A DNA stretch of 64,000 nucleotides from Paracoccaceae bacterium (GTDB lineage: Bacteria; Pseudomonadota; Alphaproteobacteria; Rhodobacterales; Rhodobacteraceae), in assembly GCA_030066855.1 (NCBI GenBank), contig JASJAU010000008.1, positions 1 through 64,000 on the forward strand. The letters are read 5' to 3'. Below the pieces are notes generated by a model, which did no database searches, was not told the DNA's origin, and worked only from the letters and a program-made list of their open reading frames with translations. The translations under genes and the position numbers were made by a program. Shown here piece by piece: positions 8,940 to 16,209 of the stretch (position 1 is its first letter; each line of letters opens with the position of its first letter).

Positions 8940-10232
8940 ATGAAACATCTGACAAGGTTGGCGCTTGCTGGCGCGGTCGCGGTTACGGGCGCGGCGGTGT
9001 CGGCGCAGGAGCTCTACACGCCGAACCTCAGCTACCGGACTGGGCCCTTCGCGGCGACGGGCATCCCGCTGATGAACGGTCAGGCCGACTACATGAACAT
9101 GCTGAACGCCCGCGACGGCGGGATCGGCGGCGTGCCCGTGAACTTCGAGGAATGCGAGACCGGCTATTCGACGGAAAAAGGCGTCGAGTGCTACGAGCGG
9201 ACCAAGGACAAAGCCCTGGTGACCCAGCCCTGGTCGACCGGCATCACGCTTCAGGTTCTGCCCAAAACCAATGTGGATCAAATTCCGATCCTCGCGCCCG
9301 GCTACGGCTTCAGCCCGATGTCGGACGGCAAGACGTTCCAGTGGGCGTTCAACCCGCCGGCATCGTATTGGGACGGCATGTCGATGATCCTGCAGGAAGT
9401 TTCGGGCGGGGATCTGTCGTCGCTCGCGGGCAAGAAAATCGCGCACCTGCATCTCGACCACCCCTATGGCAAAGAACCGCTTCCGCTTCTCGAGGCGATG
9501 GGCGAGCAGCATGGGTTTGAAGTGCTGCCGATCCCGGTCGGCATTTCCGAGATGCAGAACCAGTCGGCCCAGTGGCTGCAGATCCGGCGCGAGCGCCCGG
9601 ACTATGTGATCATGTGGGGTTGGGGGGCGATGAACGCCGGCGCCATCACTGAAGCCGTCAAGACGCGCTATCCGATGGATCAGTTTATTGGCGTCTGGTG
9701 GTCTGGCCATTCGGACGACCTGCAGCTCGTGGGCGAGGACGGCGCGGGCTACCGCGCGATTTCATGGTCGCTACCGAATGCGGACGCGCCCGTGATGCAG
9801 GCGATCAAAGAGCACGTTGGCGACAAGTCGCTGGCTGACACCGAGGAGCAGGGCGAGGTTTTCTATGGTCGCGGAGTCGTCATCTCGGCGATCCTGGCCG
9901 AGGGCATCCGCAACGCTCAGGCGATGACTGGCAACTCTGAGGTCACGCCGTCCGATCTGCGCGACGGTCTCGCCAGCCTGAACTTTACGCAAGAGCGCAT
10001 TGACGAGCTGGGCCTGACCGGCATGATGGCGCCTTTCGCAACTTCCTGCGCCGATCACACCGGGCACTCGGGCGGCTGGATGATCCGCTGGGATGGCTCG
10101 CAGTTCGTTCAGGACAGCGATCTTTTGTCCGCCAACCGCGCCGCGATCGAGCCGCTGGAGGCCGAGAAGGCCGCCGAATACGCGGCGTCGAACGCACCCT
10201 GGCCGATGAACGAGGCCTGCGAGGCGATGTAA
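8940..10232 (+). CDS. ABC transporter substrate-binding protein (LivK-like)
   Basis: 430-residue periplasmic binding protein. A signal peptide is clear: MKHLTRLALAGAVAVTG, then cleavage after about residue 22 (VSAQE). AGGGAGGA precedes the ATG at 8940, so the longer upstream frame is not used. The mature part follows the type 1 periplasmic fold and contains several cysteines. It would deliver the ligand to LivH/LivM. Its length is above that of classic LivK (about 370), as is common in the subgroup linked to acyl-CoA synthetases. A strong stem-loop follows the stop codon. Confidence 0.88.
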   Translation: MKHLTRLALAGAVAVTGAAVSAQELYTPNLSYRTGPFAATGIPLMNGQADYMNMLNARDGGIGGVPVNFEECETGYSTEKGVECYERTKDKALVTQPWSTGITLQVLPKTNVDQIPILAPGYGFSPMSDGKTFQWAFNPPASYWDGMSMILQEVSGGDLSSLAGKKIAHLHLDHPYGKEPLPLLEAMGEQHGFEVLPIPVGISEMQNQSAQWLQIRRERPDYVIMWGWGAMNAGAITEAVKTRYPMDQFIGVWWSGHSDDLQLVGEDGAGYRAISWSLPNADAPVMQAIKEHVGDKSLADTEEQGEVFYGRGVVISAILAEGIRNAQAMTGNSEVTPSDLRDGLASLNFTQERIDELGLTGMMAPFATSCADHTGHSGGWMIRWDGSQFVQDSDLLSANRAAIEPLEAEKAAEYAASNAPWPMNEACEAM

Positions 10233-10239
10233 GCCTTTG

Positions 10240-10267
10240 CCCGGCGGCGGGTCCGCTCGCCGCCGGG
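10240..10267 (+). promoter_or_regulatory. GC-rich stem-loop between binding-protein gene and livF
   Basis: CCCGGCGGCG pairs perfectly with CGCCGCCGGG across an 8-base loop (GGTCCGCT). It begins 8 bases after the binding-protein stop. There is no T-run, so I read it as an mRNA-stabilising or partial-attenuation element that raises binding-protein expression over downstream genes. The ATG at 10268 directly follows the stem and would be poorly accessible, which favours the 10289 start for livF. Confidence 0.65.
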
Positions 10268-10288
10268 ATGTCACGACTGAGGCCGTCC

Positions 10289-11116
10289 ATGCTGGATACC
10301 GCGAAACCCGAGGCGGAGACGCTTCTTGAGGTCAACAATATCGAGGTGATCTACAACCACGTGATCCTCGTTTTGAAAGGCGTGAGCCTGTCGGTCCGGC
10401 AGGGCGGGATCACGGCGCTCTTGGGCGGCAACGGCGCGGGCAAGACCACGACGTTGAAAGCGATTTCCAACCTGCTGCACGCTGAGCGGGGCGAAGTGAC
10501 CAAGGGCTCAATCGTCTACAAGGGCGAGACGGTGGCGCACATGGACCCCGCCGCCTTGGTGAAACGGGGCGTCATCCAGGTGATGGAGGGGCGCCATTGC
10601 TTTGAGCATCTGACGGTCGAGGAGAACCTGCTGACCGGAGCCTACACCCGTCATGACGGCGGCAAAGCGGTGCAGGACGATCTGGACCTCGTCTACACCT
10701 ATTTCCCGCGCCTCAAAGAGCGTCGCAAGGCGCAGGCGGGTTATACCTCGGGCGGCGAGCAGCAGATGTGCGCGATCGGGCGGGCGCTGATGAGCCGACC
10801 CGACACGATCCTGTTGGACGAGCCGTCCATGGGTCTCGCGCCGCAGCTGGTCGAAGAGATATTCGGCATAGTGAAGCGGCTGAACGAGGATGAGGGCGTG
10901 AGCTTTCTCTTGGCCGAGCAGAACACCACGGTGGCGCTTAGGTTCGCGCATTACGGTTACATCCTCGAGTCGGGCCGCGTCGTGATGGACGGACCCGCGT
11001 CCGAGCTTCTGGAGAACCCGGACGTCAAAGAATTCTATCTCGGCATGTCGGATGAGGGGCGGAAGTCCTTCCGAGACGTGCGCTCCTATCGCCGCCGCAA
11101 GCGGTGGCTGAGCTGA
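10289..11116 (+). CDS. livF: Branched-chain-type ABC transporter ATP-binding protein LivF
   Basis: 275-residue second ATPase of the importer. Walker A is GGNGAGKTT, the signature TSGGEQQMCAIGRALM, and Walker B ILLDEPSMGLAP. GAGG precedes ATG 10289 by seven bases; ATG 10268, in the same frame, would add seven residues but abuts a stem-loop. The C-terminus carries a basic tail (YRRRKRWLS). Physically separated from livG by the permease and binding-protein genes, but clearly the same transcription unit. Confidence 0.9.
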   Translation: MLDTAKPEAETLLEVNNIEVIYNHVILVLKGVSLSVRQGGITALLGGNGAGKTTTLKAISNLLHAERGEVTKGSIVYKGETVAHMDPAALVKRGVIQVMEGRHCFEHLTVEENLLTGAYTRHDGGKAVQDDLDLVYTYFPRLKERRKAQAGYTSGGEQQMCAIGRALMSRPDTILLDEPSMGLAPQLVEEIFGIVKRLNEDEGVSFLLAEQNTTVALRFAHYGYILESGRVVMDGPASELLENPDVKEFYLGMSDEGRKSFRDVRSYRRRKRWLS

Positions 11117-11133
11117 GTTAACCGGAGATTTCG

Positions 11134-12114
11134 ATGCAAGCGGTCTGGTACGAGCGGTTCGGTCCGGCGGATGAGGTGCTGACACTGGGCGAGATGCCCG
11201 ATCCGGCGCCGGGGCCGGGCGAGGTGCTGGTGCGCCTGAAGGCGAGCGGCGTGAACCCGTCTGACGTGAAGCTTCGCGCTGGCGCGCGGCCCGGCGCGAA
11301 AATGGCCTTTCCACGCGTAATTCCGCATTCCGACGGCGCTGGAGTGATTGAGGCCGTGGGAAACGGCGTCGATACGGCAAGGGTGGGGAGCCGCGTTTGG
11401 CTTCACAATGCGCAATGGGGACGGGCTTCCGGTACTGCGGCAGAGAGGATCGCGCTTCCCTCCGATCAGGCGGTGGATCTGCCGGACGAGGCGACATTCG
11501 AGGAAGGCGCCTGTTTCGGGATCCCGGCGATGACGGCATGGTACGCGCTCTTCGGCGATGGCGCCAATCTCGACGGCCAAATAGTTCTGGTCACGGGTGG
11601 TGCGGGCACTGTCGGACGCTACGCCTGCCAGATGGCGGCGCTTGCCGGAGCGCGTGTGATCACGACCGTTTCCTCGGCCGAGAAGGCGGCTCACTCCACA
11701 GCCGATGAGTGGCTGAACTACCGCGAGACGGACGTGGCCGAGGCGGTCATGGAATTGACAGGCGGCGCGGGCGTCGACCGGATCGTCGAGGTGGACTTTG
11801 GCGCCAATCAGGCGGAGAGCCTGGCGGTTCTCAAAGCGGGCGGCATTATCTCGGCCTATGCCTCGGCCGGTGATATGGAGCCGACACTTCAGTTCTATCC
11901 CTTCATGTTCGGCAACATCACGCTCCGGATGCTGATCGCCTATCTGATCCCGGACGCGGACCGCCGGCGCGGCGAAGCCGCGATCGCGCAATGGGTGTCC
12001 GAGGGTGCGCTTCGTCACGCTGTGGTCGAAGCGGGCGGTCTGGCGGACTGCATTGCGGCGCATGACCGCGTCGCTGCCGGCGAAAAGCTCGGTACGGTTG
12101 TGTTAAGCCTTTGA
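11134..12114 (+). CDS. Zinc-independent quinone oxidoreductase (MDR family)
   Basis: 326-residue medium-chain reductase. The N-terminal GroES-like half starts MQAVWYERFGPADEVL; the NADPH-binding fold is seen as VLVTGGAGTVGRYACQMAALAGARVI near residues 150-175. The catalytic-zinc cysteine and histidine of alcohol dehydrogenases are absent, as in NADPH:quinone reductase (QorA) relatives. It follows livF by 17 bases in the same direction. In this setting it may reduce an enone or quinone formed from the imported acid, which is inference. Confidence 0.85.
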   Translation: MQAVWYERFGPADEVLTLGEMPDPAPGPGEVLVRLKASGVNPSDVKLRAGARPGAKMAFPRVIPHSDGAGVIEAVGNGVDTARVGSRVWLHNAQWGRASGTAAERIALPSDQAVDLPDEATFEEGACFGIPAMTAWYALFGDGANLDGQIVLVTGGAGTVGRYACQMAALAGARVITTVSSAEKAAHSTADEWLNYRETDVAEAVMELTGGAGVDRIVEVDFGANQAESLAVLKAGGIISAYASAGDMEPTLQFYPFMFGNITLRMLIAYLIPDADRRRGEAAIAQWVSEGALRHAVVEAGGLADCIAAHDRVAAGEKLGTVVLSL

Positions 12115-12115
12115 C

Positions 12116-12430
12116 ATGGCGCTTCAAGTTAAGAAGCATCTCGTCATTGAAGAGGCAGGCGCAACCGAGGAGGTTGAGGTGCTGGTGAATATACAGGATT
12201 TGAGAGAGCGTCCTTACCGCTGGAACGCGGTCCTCGCCGTTGCGGAGAACGCGATGGAAGACAACGCGGCGGAGGATTCCGACAAGGTTCTTCCGGGCGC
12301 CATGGCGCAGATCGACTATGCCGAGAAGGAGGGCGTGTCGGTGCGCGAGGCGGTGCTCTGGGCCGAGCGTCTGGACGGCATGGTCACGCTGACACTTTAC
12401 GATTTCGAGGGGAAAGAGGACGAGGAGTGA
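12116..12430 (+). CDS. Conserved-looking small protein of unknown function
   Basis: 104 residues, acidic overall (ends FEGKEDEE), with no signal peptide or membrane segment. It starts one base after the reductase stop and overlaps the next gene by GTGA, so it sits in a tightly coupled trio and is very likely expressed. An internal acidic region (MEDNAAEDSDK) is followed by an amphipathic helix (EGVSVREAVLWAERLDG). I do not recognise the family. Its place between a reductase and a PaaK-like protein suggests an accessory role in CoA-ester metabolism; that is inference only. Confidence 0.75.
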   Translation: MALQVKKHLVIEEAGATEEVEVLVNIQDLRERPYRWNAVLAVAENAMEDNAAEDSDKVLPGAMAQIDYAEKEGVSVREAVLWAERLDGMVTLTLYDFEGKEDEE

Positions 12431-13647
12431 GCCTGCATTTCGACCATCTGGAGACCCGCTCGGCCGAGGCGCGGGCGGAGGAGATCGCGACGGACCTTCC
12501 CTGGCAGATCGCCTGCGCCAAGGGGCTTTCGGGCTATGCCGGGAGCCTGGCGGAGGTGAACGCCGACGCGGTGACAAGCCCGGAGGCACTGGCCAAGCTG
12601 CCGGTTCTCAGGAAATCTAACCTGATCGAGCTGCAAAAGGCCGACCCGCCCTTCGGCGGCCTGACGGCGCGGCCCTTGCGGGAGTTCGACCATATCCACC
12701 AGTCGCCCGGTCCGATCTACGAGCCGGGGCGACGTGGCGATGATTGGTGGCGGCTGGGCCGCTTTCTGCATGCGCTGGGTGTCGGGCGGAGCGATATCAT
12801 CCAGAACTGCTACAGCTACCATCTGACGCCTGCCGGTCTGATGATCGAAAGCGCGGCGGAAGCGGTGGGCGCTGCGATCCTGCCGGCCGGTACGGGGCAA
12901 ACCAAGCTCCAGGTCGAGGCGGCGGCAACCGTGGGCGCGACCGTTTACGCGGGCACGCCCGACTACCTGGGTGCGCTCCTCGAGGCGGCCGATGCCGAGG
13001 GCGTGCCGCTCCAGATCGACAAGGCGGCAGTCTCGGGCGGCGCGCTCTTTCCAGCAATGCGTCAGGCCTATGCCGACAGGGGCATCACCTGCCTCCAGTG
13101 CTACGCGACGGCGGATCTCGGCCTTATCGCCTACGAGAGCCCGGCCCGCGAGGGCATGATCGTGGACGAGCGCGTGATCGTCGAGATCGTGACGCCCGGC
13201 ACCGGCGATCCGGTGCCTGACGGCGAGGTGGGCGAGGTCGTGGTGACCACCTTCAACCCGGACTATCCGCTGATCCGCTTCGCGACCGGCGATCTGTCGG
13301 CGGTCCTGCCGGGCGAGAGCCCCTGCGGCCGCACCAACATGCGGATTAAGGGTTGGATGGGTCGGGCCGATCAGACGACCAAAGTCAAAGGCATGTTCGT
13401 CAGGCCCGAACAGGTCGCGGCGCTGGTGGCGCGGCATCCGGCGATCGAGCGCGCCCGCATCGTGGTGGGCCGCGAGGGCGGATCGGACGCCATGACGATC
13501 CGAATCGAGGCGAAGGACATCGATCCTCAGGTGGTAGCGGCGAGCGCGAAGGACGTGTTGAAGCTGTCCGGCGCGGTTGAGGTCGTGGCGCCCGGCAGCC
13601 TGCCGCGCGACGGGATCGTGATCGAAGACGTGCGGGATTACTCCTGA
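12427..13647 (+). CDS. Phenylacetate-CoA ligase (PaaK)-like adenylate-forming protein
   Basis: 406 residues, GTG start overlapping the preceding stop. The C-terminal half is clearly PaaK-like: a DxxVPxGxxGEVVVTTF segment, PLIRFATGDLSAVL, RIKGWMGRADQTTKVKGMFV, then the small C-terminal domain. In the N-terminal half, the place where PaaK carries its Ser/Thr/Gly P-loop reads HQSPGPIYEPGRRG, so the usual ATP-phosphate-binding motif is not recognisable. It may be a divergent ligase or one that lost the adenylation step. Last gene of the acyl-CoA synthetase/Liv operon. Confidence 0.8.
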   Translation: MSLHFDHLETRSAEARAEEIATDLPWQIACAKGLSGYAGSLAEVNADAVTSPEALAKLPVLRKSNLIELQKADPPFGGLTARPLREFDHIHQSPGPIYEPGRRGDDWWRLGRFLHALGVGRSDIIQNCYSYHLTPAGLMIESAAEAVGAAILPAGTGQTKLQVEAAATVGATVYAGTPDYLGALLEAADAEGVPLQIDKAAVSGGALFPAMRQAYADRGITCLQCYATADLGLIAYESPAREGMIVDERVIVEIVTPGTGDPVPDGEVGEVVVTTFNPDYPLIRFATGDLSAVLPGESPCGRTNMRIKGWMGRADQTTKVKGMFVRPEQVAALVARHPAIERARIVVGREGGSDAMTIRIEAKDIDPQVVAASAKDVLKLSGAVEVVAPGSLPRDGIVIEDVRDYS

Positions 13648-13655
13648 CTCTTCTG

Positions 13656-13682
13656 CCCTTCTTCTTGCGCTCAATTCTCCGG
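13656..13682 (-). repeat. Copy 2 of the short intergenic repeat
   Basis: On the minus strand it reads GGAGAATTG-AGC-GCAAG-AA-GAAG, matching GGAGTATTT-n3-CCAAG-n2-GAAG in spacing and most bases. It lies 9 bases after the PaaK-like gene and downstream of the dnaE2 remnant. A weak hairpin (AGGGG/CCCCT, 13705-13720) follows and may terminate transcription. Confidence 0.55.
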
Positions 13683-13720
13683 TGTCGAGACCCCGGAAGG
13701 TGCGAGGGGACTGGCCCCCT

Positions 13721-14095
13721 TCAGGGCCCGTCGGCGTAGCGCAGCGGTTCGGGCCGGATGAGCTCGTCCAGCATGTGGGAGATGTCTTCGATCTGTTCCG
13801 CGATTACATGGGTCACACCGCTCTCGCGCTGGACCCGGCCGGTGACCTTCAGCGCCCTTCCAGCGATCACCGCGCGGCGGAAGCGTTCGTACATCTTGCG
13901 CCAGACGATGACGTTTGAAATCCCCGTCTCGTCCTCGAGCGTGATGAAGATCACGCCCTTGGCGGTGCCGGGGCGCTGGCGCACCAAAACGAGGCCCGCG
14001 ACCGCGATCCACGCGCCGTTGGGCGGCAGATCGAGCTGATCATGCGGAAGGCACGCGGGCGGGCGCGGCCAGGTGGGCGGTCCGGGGCGAGGCAT
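13721..14095 (-). pseudogene. dnaE2: Remnant of error-prone DNA polymerase DnaE2, C-terminal OB-fold only
   Basis: 124 residues matching only the C-terminal OB-fold region of DnaE2: VAGLVLVRQRPGTAKGVIF, ITLEDETGISNVIVW, LKVTGRVQRESGVTHVIAEQIEDIS. Intact DnaE2 is over 1000 residues, and its polymerase and PHP domains are absent. The usual basic C-terminal tail is replaced by LRYADGP before the stop. Neighbouring imuA and imuB are also missing. A LexA box ends two bases upstream of ATG 14095, as if a deletion joined the cassette promoter to the 3' end of dnaE2. It could still be expressed as a short SOS-induced protein, so loss of all function is not proven. Confidence 0.75.
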
Positions 14096-14097
14096 AA

Positions 14098-14112
14098 GAA
14101 CAAAAATAGAAC
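14098..14112 (-). promoter_or_regulatory. LexA (SOS) box, alphaproteobacterial type
   Basis: On the minus strand: GTTC-TATTTTT-GTTC, a perfect match to the GTTC-N7-GTTC operator known for LexA of Rhodobacter, Caulobacter and Rhizobium. It ends two bases before the ATG of the dnaE2 remnant and about 100 bases from the divergent ferredoxin start. Confidence 0.75.
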
Positions 14113-14194
14113 ATATAAGCGGAATCACAACCCCGGGACCGTACCTCCAAAAGGACTGGAAGGCCGCTCTTTCGACCGCTAGGTAACGCGCTGA

Positions 14195-14535
<341 letters not shown>

Positions 14536-14536
<1 letters not shown>

Positions 14537-15240
14537 TGCTGGTCCGGGCGGCCCTCACGGCCGCCTGCCTCGCCGGCCCTGCTTTGGCCGAGGGCGTTCG
14601 CGAGGCGCGCTACGCCGATCCGACCGACCGCTACGCGCACGGGGTTCTGGGCGACGCGATCGAGCACGGCGCGCTCGAAATCGTGACTGAGAGCGGCCGG
14701 CGCGCGCGAATCGTTCTGCCCAACAACCGCGTTTTCGAGGATACGGCGCCCCGGATTTATGACGTCGACGGCGACGGTGATCACGAGGTCATCGTGGTCG
14801 AGGCGGATAATCGGCTGGGCGCGCGTCTGTCGATCTACGACGCCGGCGGGCTTGTCGCAGCGAATGAGTTCATCGGGCGGCGCTTTCGCTGGCTCGCGCC
14901 GGTGGGCGACGGCGCGGCGGATCTGGACGGTGACGGCGCGGTCGAGATCGCCTTTGTCGACCGCCCGCATCTCAGGAAGACGCTCCGGGTCTTTCAGTTT
15001 GAGAATGGGGGTTTGACGCCTCTGGCGGAGCTGCCCGGCGTGACCAACCACCGGATCGGCGAACCGGACATCGCGGGCGGCATCCGCGACTGCGGGGCTG
15101 GGCCTGAGATGATTGTTGCAACCGCCGACTGGGCCCGCGTTCTGGCGGTCGCGTTCGACGGCGCCGGGTTCCGTAAAACCGATCTTGGCCCGCATGCGGG
15201 GCGCGAGACCTTCGCAAGGGCCATGGACTGCGACCTCTGA
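14536..15240 (+). CDS. Secreted VCBS/FG-GAP-type repeat protein
   Basis: 234 residues with a short signal peptide (about 1-18, cleaved after ALA). Two Asp-rich calcium-binding-like loops, YDVDGDGDHEVIVVEA (near 75-90) and DLDGDGAVEIAFVD (near 130-145), are typical of FG-GAP/VCBS beta-propeller repeats. It is too short for a full seven-blade propeller. Coupled to the ferredoxin gene by a one-base overlap. Probably periplasmic; function unknown. Confidence 0.8.
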
Positions 15241-15320
15241 ACTTATCCACAGCTTCGCGATACAGAGCGAAATGGCTTGCCTGACACGTCTCGCCATTGC
15301 AGCCTGAGGTTACATTGCGG

Positions 15321-15337
15321 CGTCAACATGTTTGACG
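15321..15337. promoter_or_regulatory. Palindromic operator candidate
   Basis: CGTCAA-CATGT-TTGACG: perfect 6-base arms, with the inner 8-base palindrome AACATGTT nested in it. It lies about 55 bases upstream of the ATG of the B12-binding-fold gene, where a regulator would be expected to bind. The binding protein is unknown. Confidence 0.5.
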
Positions 15338-15391
15338 GTCGCGCTATCAGTGCCGATCGGTTCGATCCCCGGGCATATGGGGGACGCGGAG

Positions 15392-16198
15392 ATGTCTGCA
15401 GAGGAACAGAAACCCGCCAAGCGCCATTTTGTCGACCTGAGCGAGGTCGATCCATTGCTTGCGGATCGCGCCGCCCCTTCCGTTTCTGTCCGGGAGCTCG
15501 CCCAATCTGCCCTGGAGCGCCTGGCGCGCGATATGCCGGACCGCGGGTCTCACGCCGTGATTGACACGGACACGTTCTGCGACCGCCTGTTGGCCGGCGA
15601 TGCCGAAGCCGCCATCGTAATTGCCGAGGGATTGCGCGAAGAGGGCGCGGAATATGCCGCGCTCGTGGAGGCGCTGTTCGCCGACGCGGCGCGCCTTTTG
15701 GGCGGCCGCTGGGACAAGAGCGAGCTTTCTTTTGTTCAGGTGTCGCTCGGAATTTCGACCCTTCTTAGGGTCAACACCGTCATTCGACGGTCTTTTCCGG
15801 AAGCGCCAGTCGATCCGGTCGGGCGAATCCTGTTTGCGACGCTTCGCGACCAGTCGCATACCATCGGGCTCGTCTTCGCCGCCGAAGCGTTCCGCCAGAA
15901 CGGTCTGGATGTGGAAATGCGGCTTGGATGTGAGGCCGGCGAGATTGTCGAGGATGTCGAAAAGCACGGGTTCGGACTGGTCGGCCTGACGGCGGGCCAT
16001 GAAGACCGGCTGTCCGAGATCTCGTGGCTGGCCCGTAGGCTCAAGCGCCTTCCCGCCCCTCCTAGAGTATTGCTTGGTGGCGTAGCGGCCGAACGCAATC
16101 CCAGACACGTGTCGAAGGCGGAGGTCGACTGGGTGGTTGCGGATCTGCGGGAGGCCTTTGCGGCGACGCGCGAGTATCTGGAAGACGCCGGGATTTGA
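15392..16198 (+). CDS. B12-binding-fold regulatory protein (AerR/PpaA-like)
   Basis: 268 residues. The middle part (about 60-135) matches the helical cap domain found ahead of regulatory B12-binding domains (LFADAARLLGGRWDKSELSF, VSLGISTLLR). The C-terminal half is a Rossmann-like B12-binding domain. The usual DxHxxG cobalamin motif appears as DQSHTIG with His156, so the histidine and glycine are kept but the aspartate is shifted by one. That pattern resembles AerR/PpaA-type regulators of photosynthesis genes more than metabolic mutases. I start at ATG 15392 because GGGGGA lies seven bases upstream. No photosynthesis genes are in the window. Confidence 0.75.
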   Translation: MSAEEQKPAKRHFVDLSEVDPLLADRAAPSVSVRELAQSALERLARDMPDRGSHAVIDTDTFCDRLLAGDAEAAIVIAEGLREEGAEYAALVEALFADAARLLGGRWDKSELSFVQVSLGISTLLRVNTVIRRSFPEAPVDPVGRILFATLRDQSHTIGLVFAAEAFRQNGLDVEMRLGCEAGEIVEDVEKHGFGLVGLTAGHEDRLSEISWLARRLKRLPAPPRVLLGGVAAERNPRHVSKAEVDWVVADLREAFAATREYLEDAGI

Positions 16199-16209
16199 GC
16201 GGCCGAGGA

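Noticed and set aside
15243-15251. Perfect DnaA box TTATCCACA
   Set aside because: A single box with no cluster, no AT-rich unwinding region and no origin-linked genes; not evidence for an origin. It might still affect the nearby promoter.
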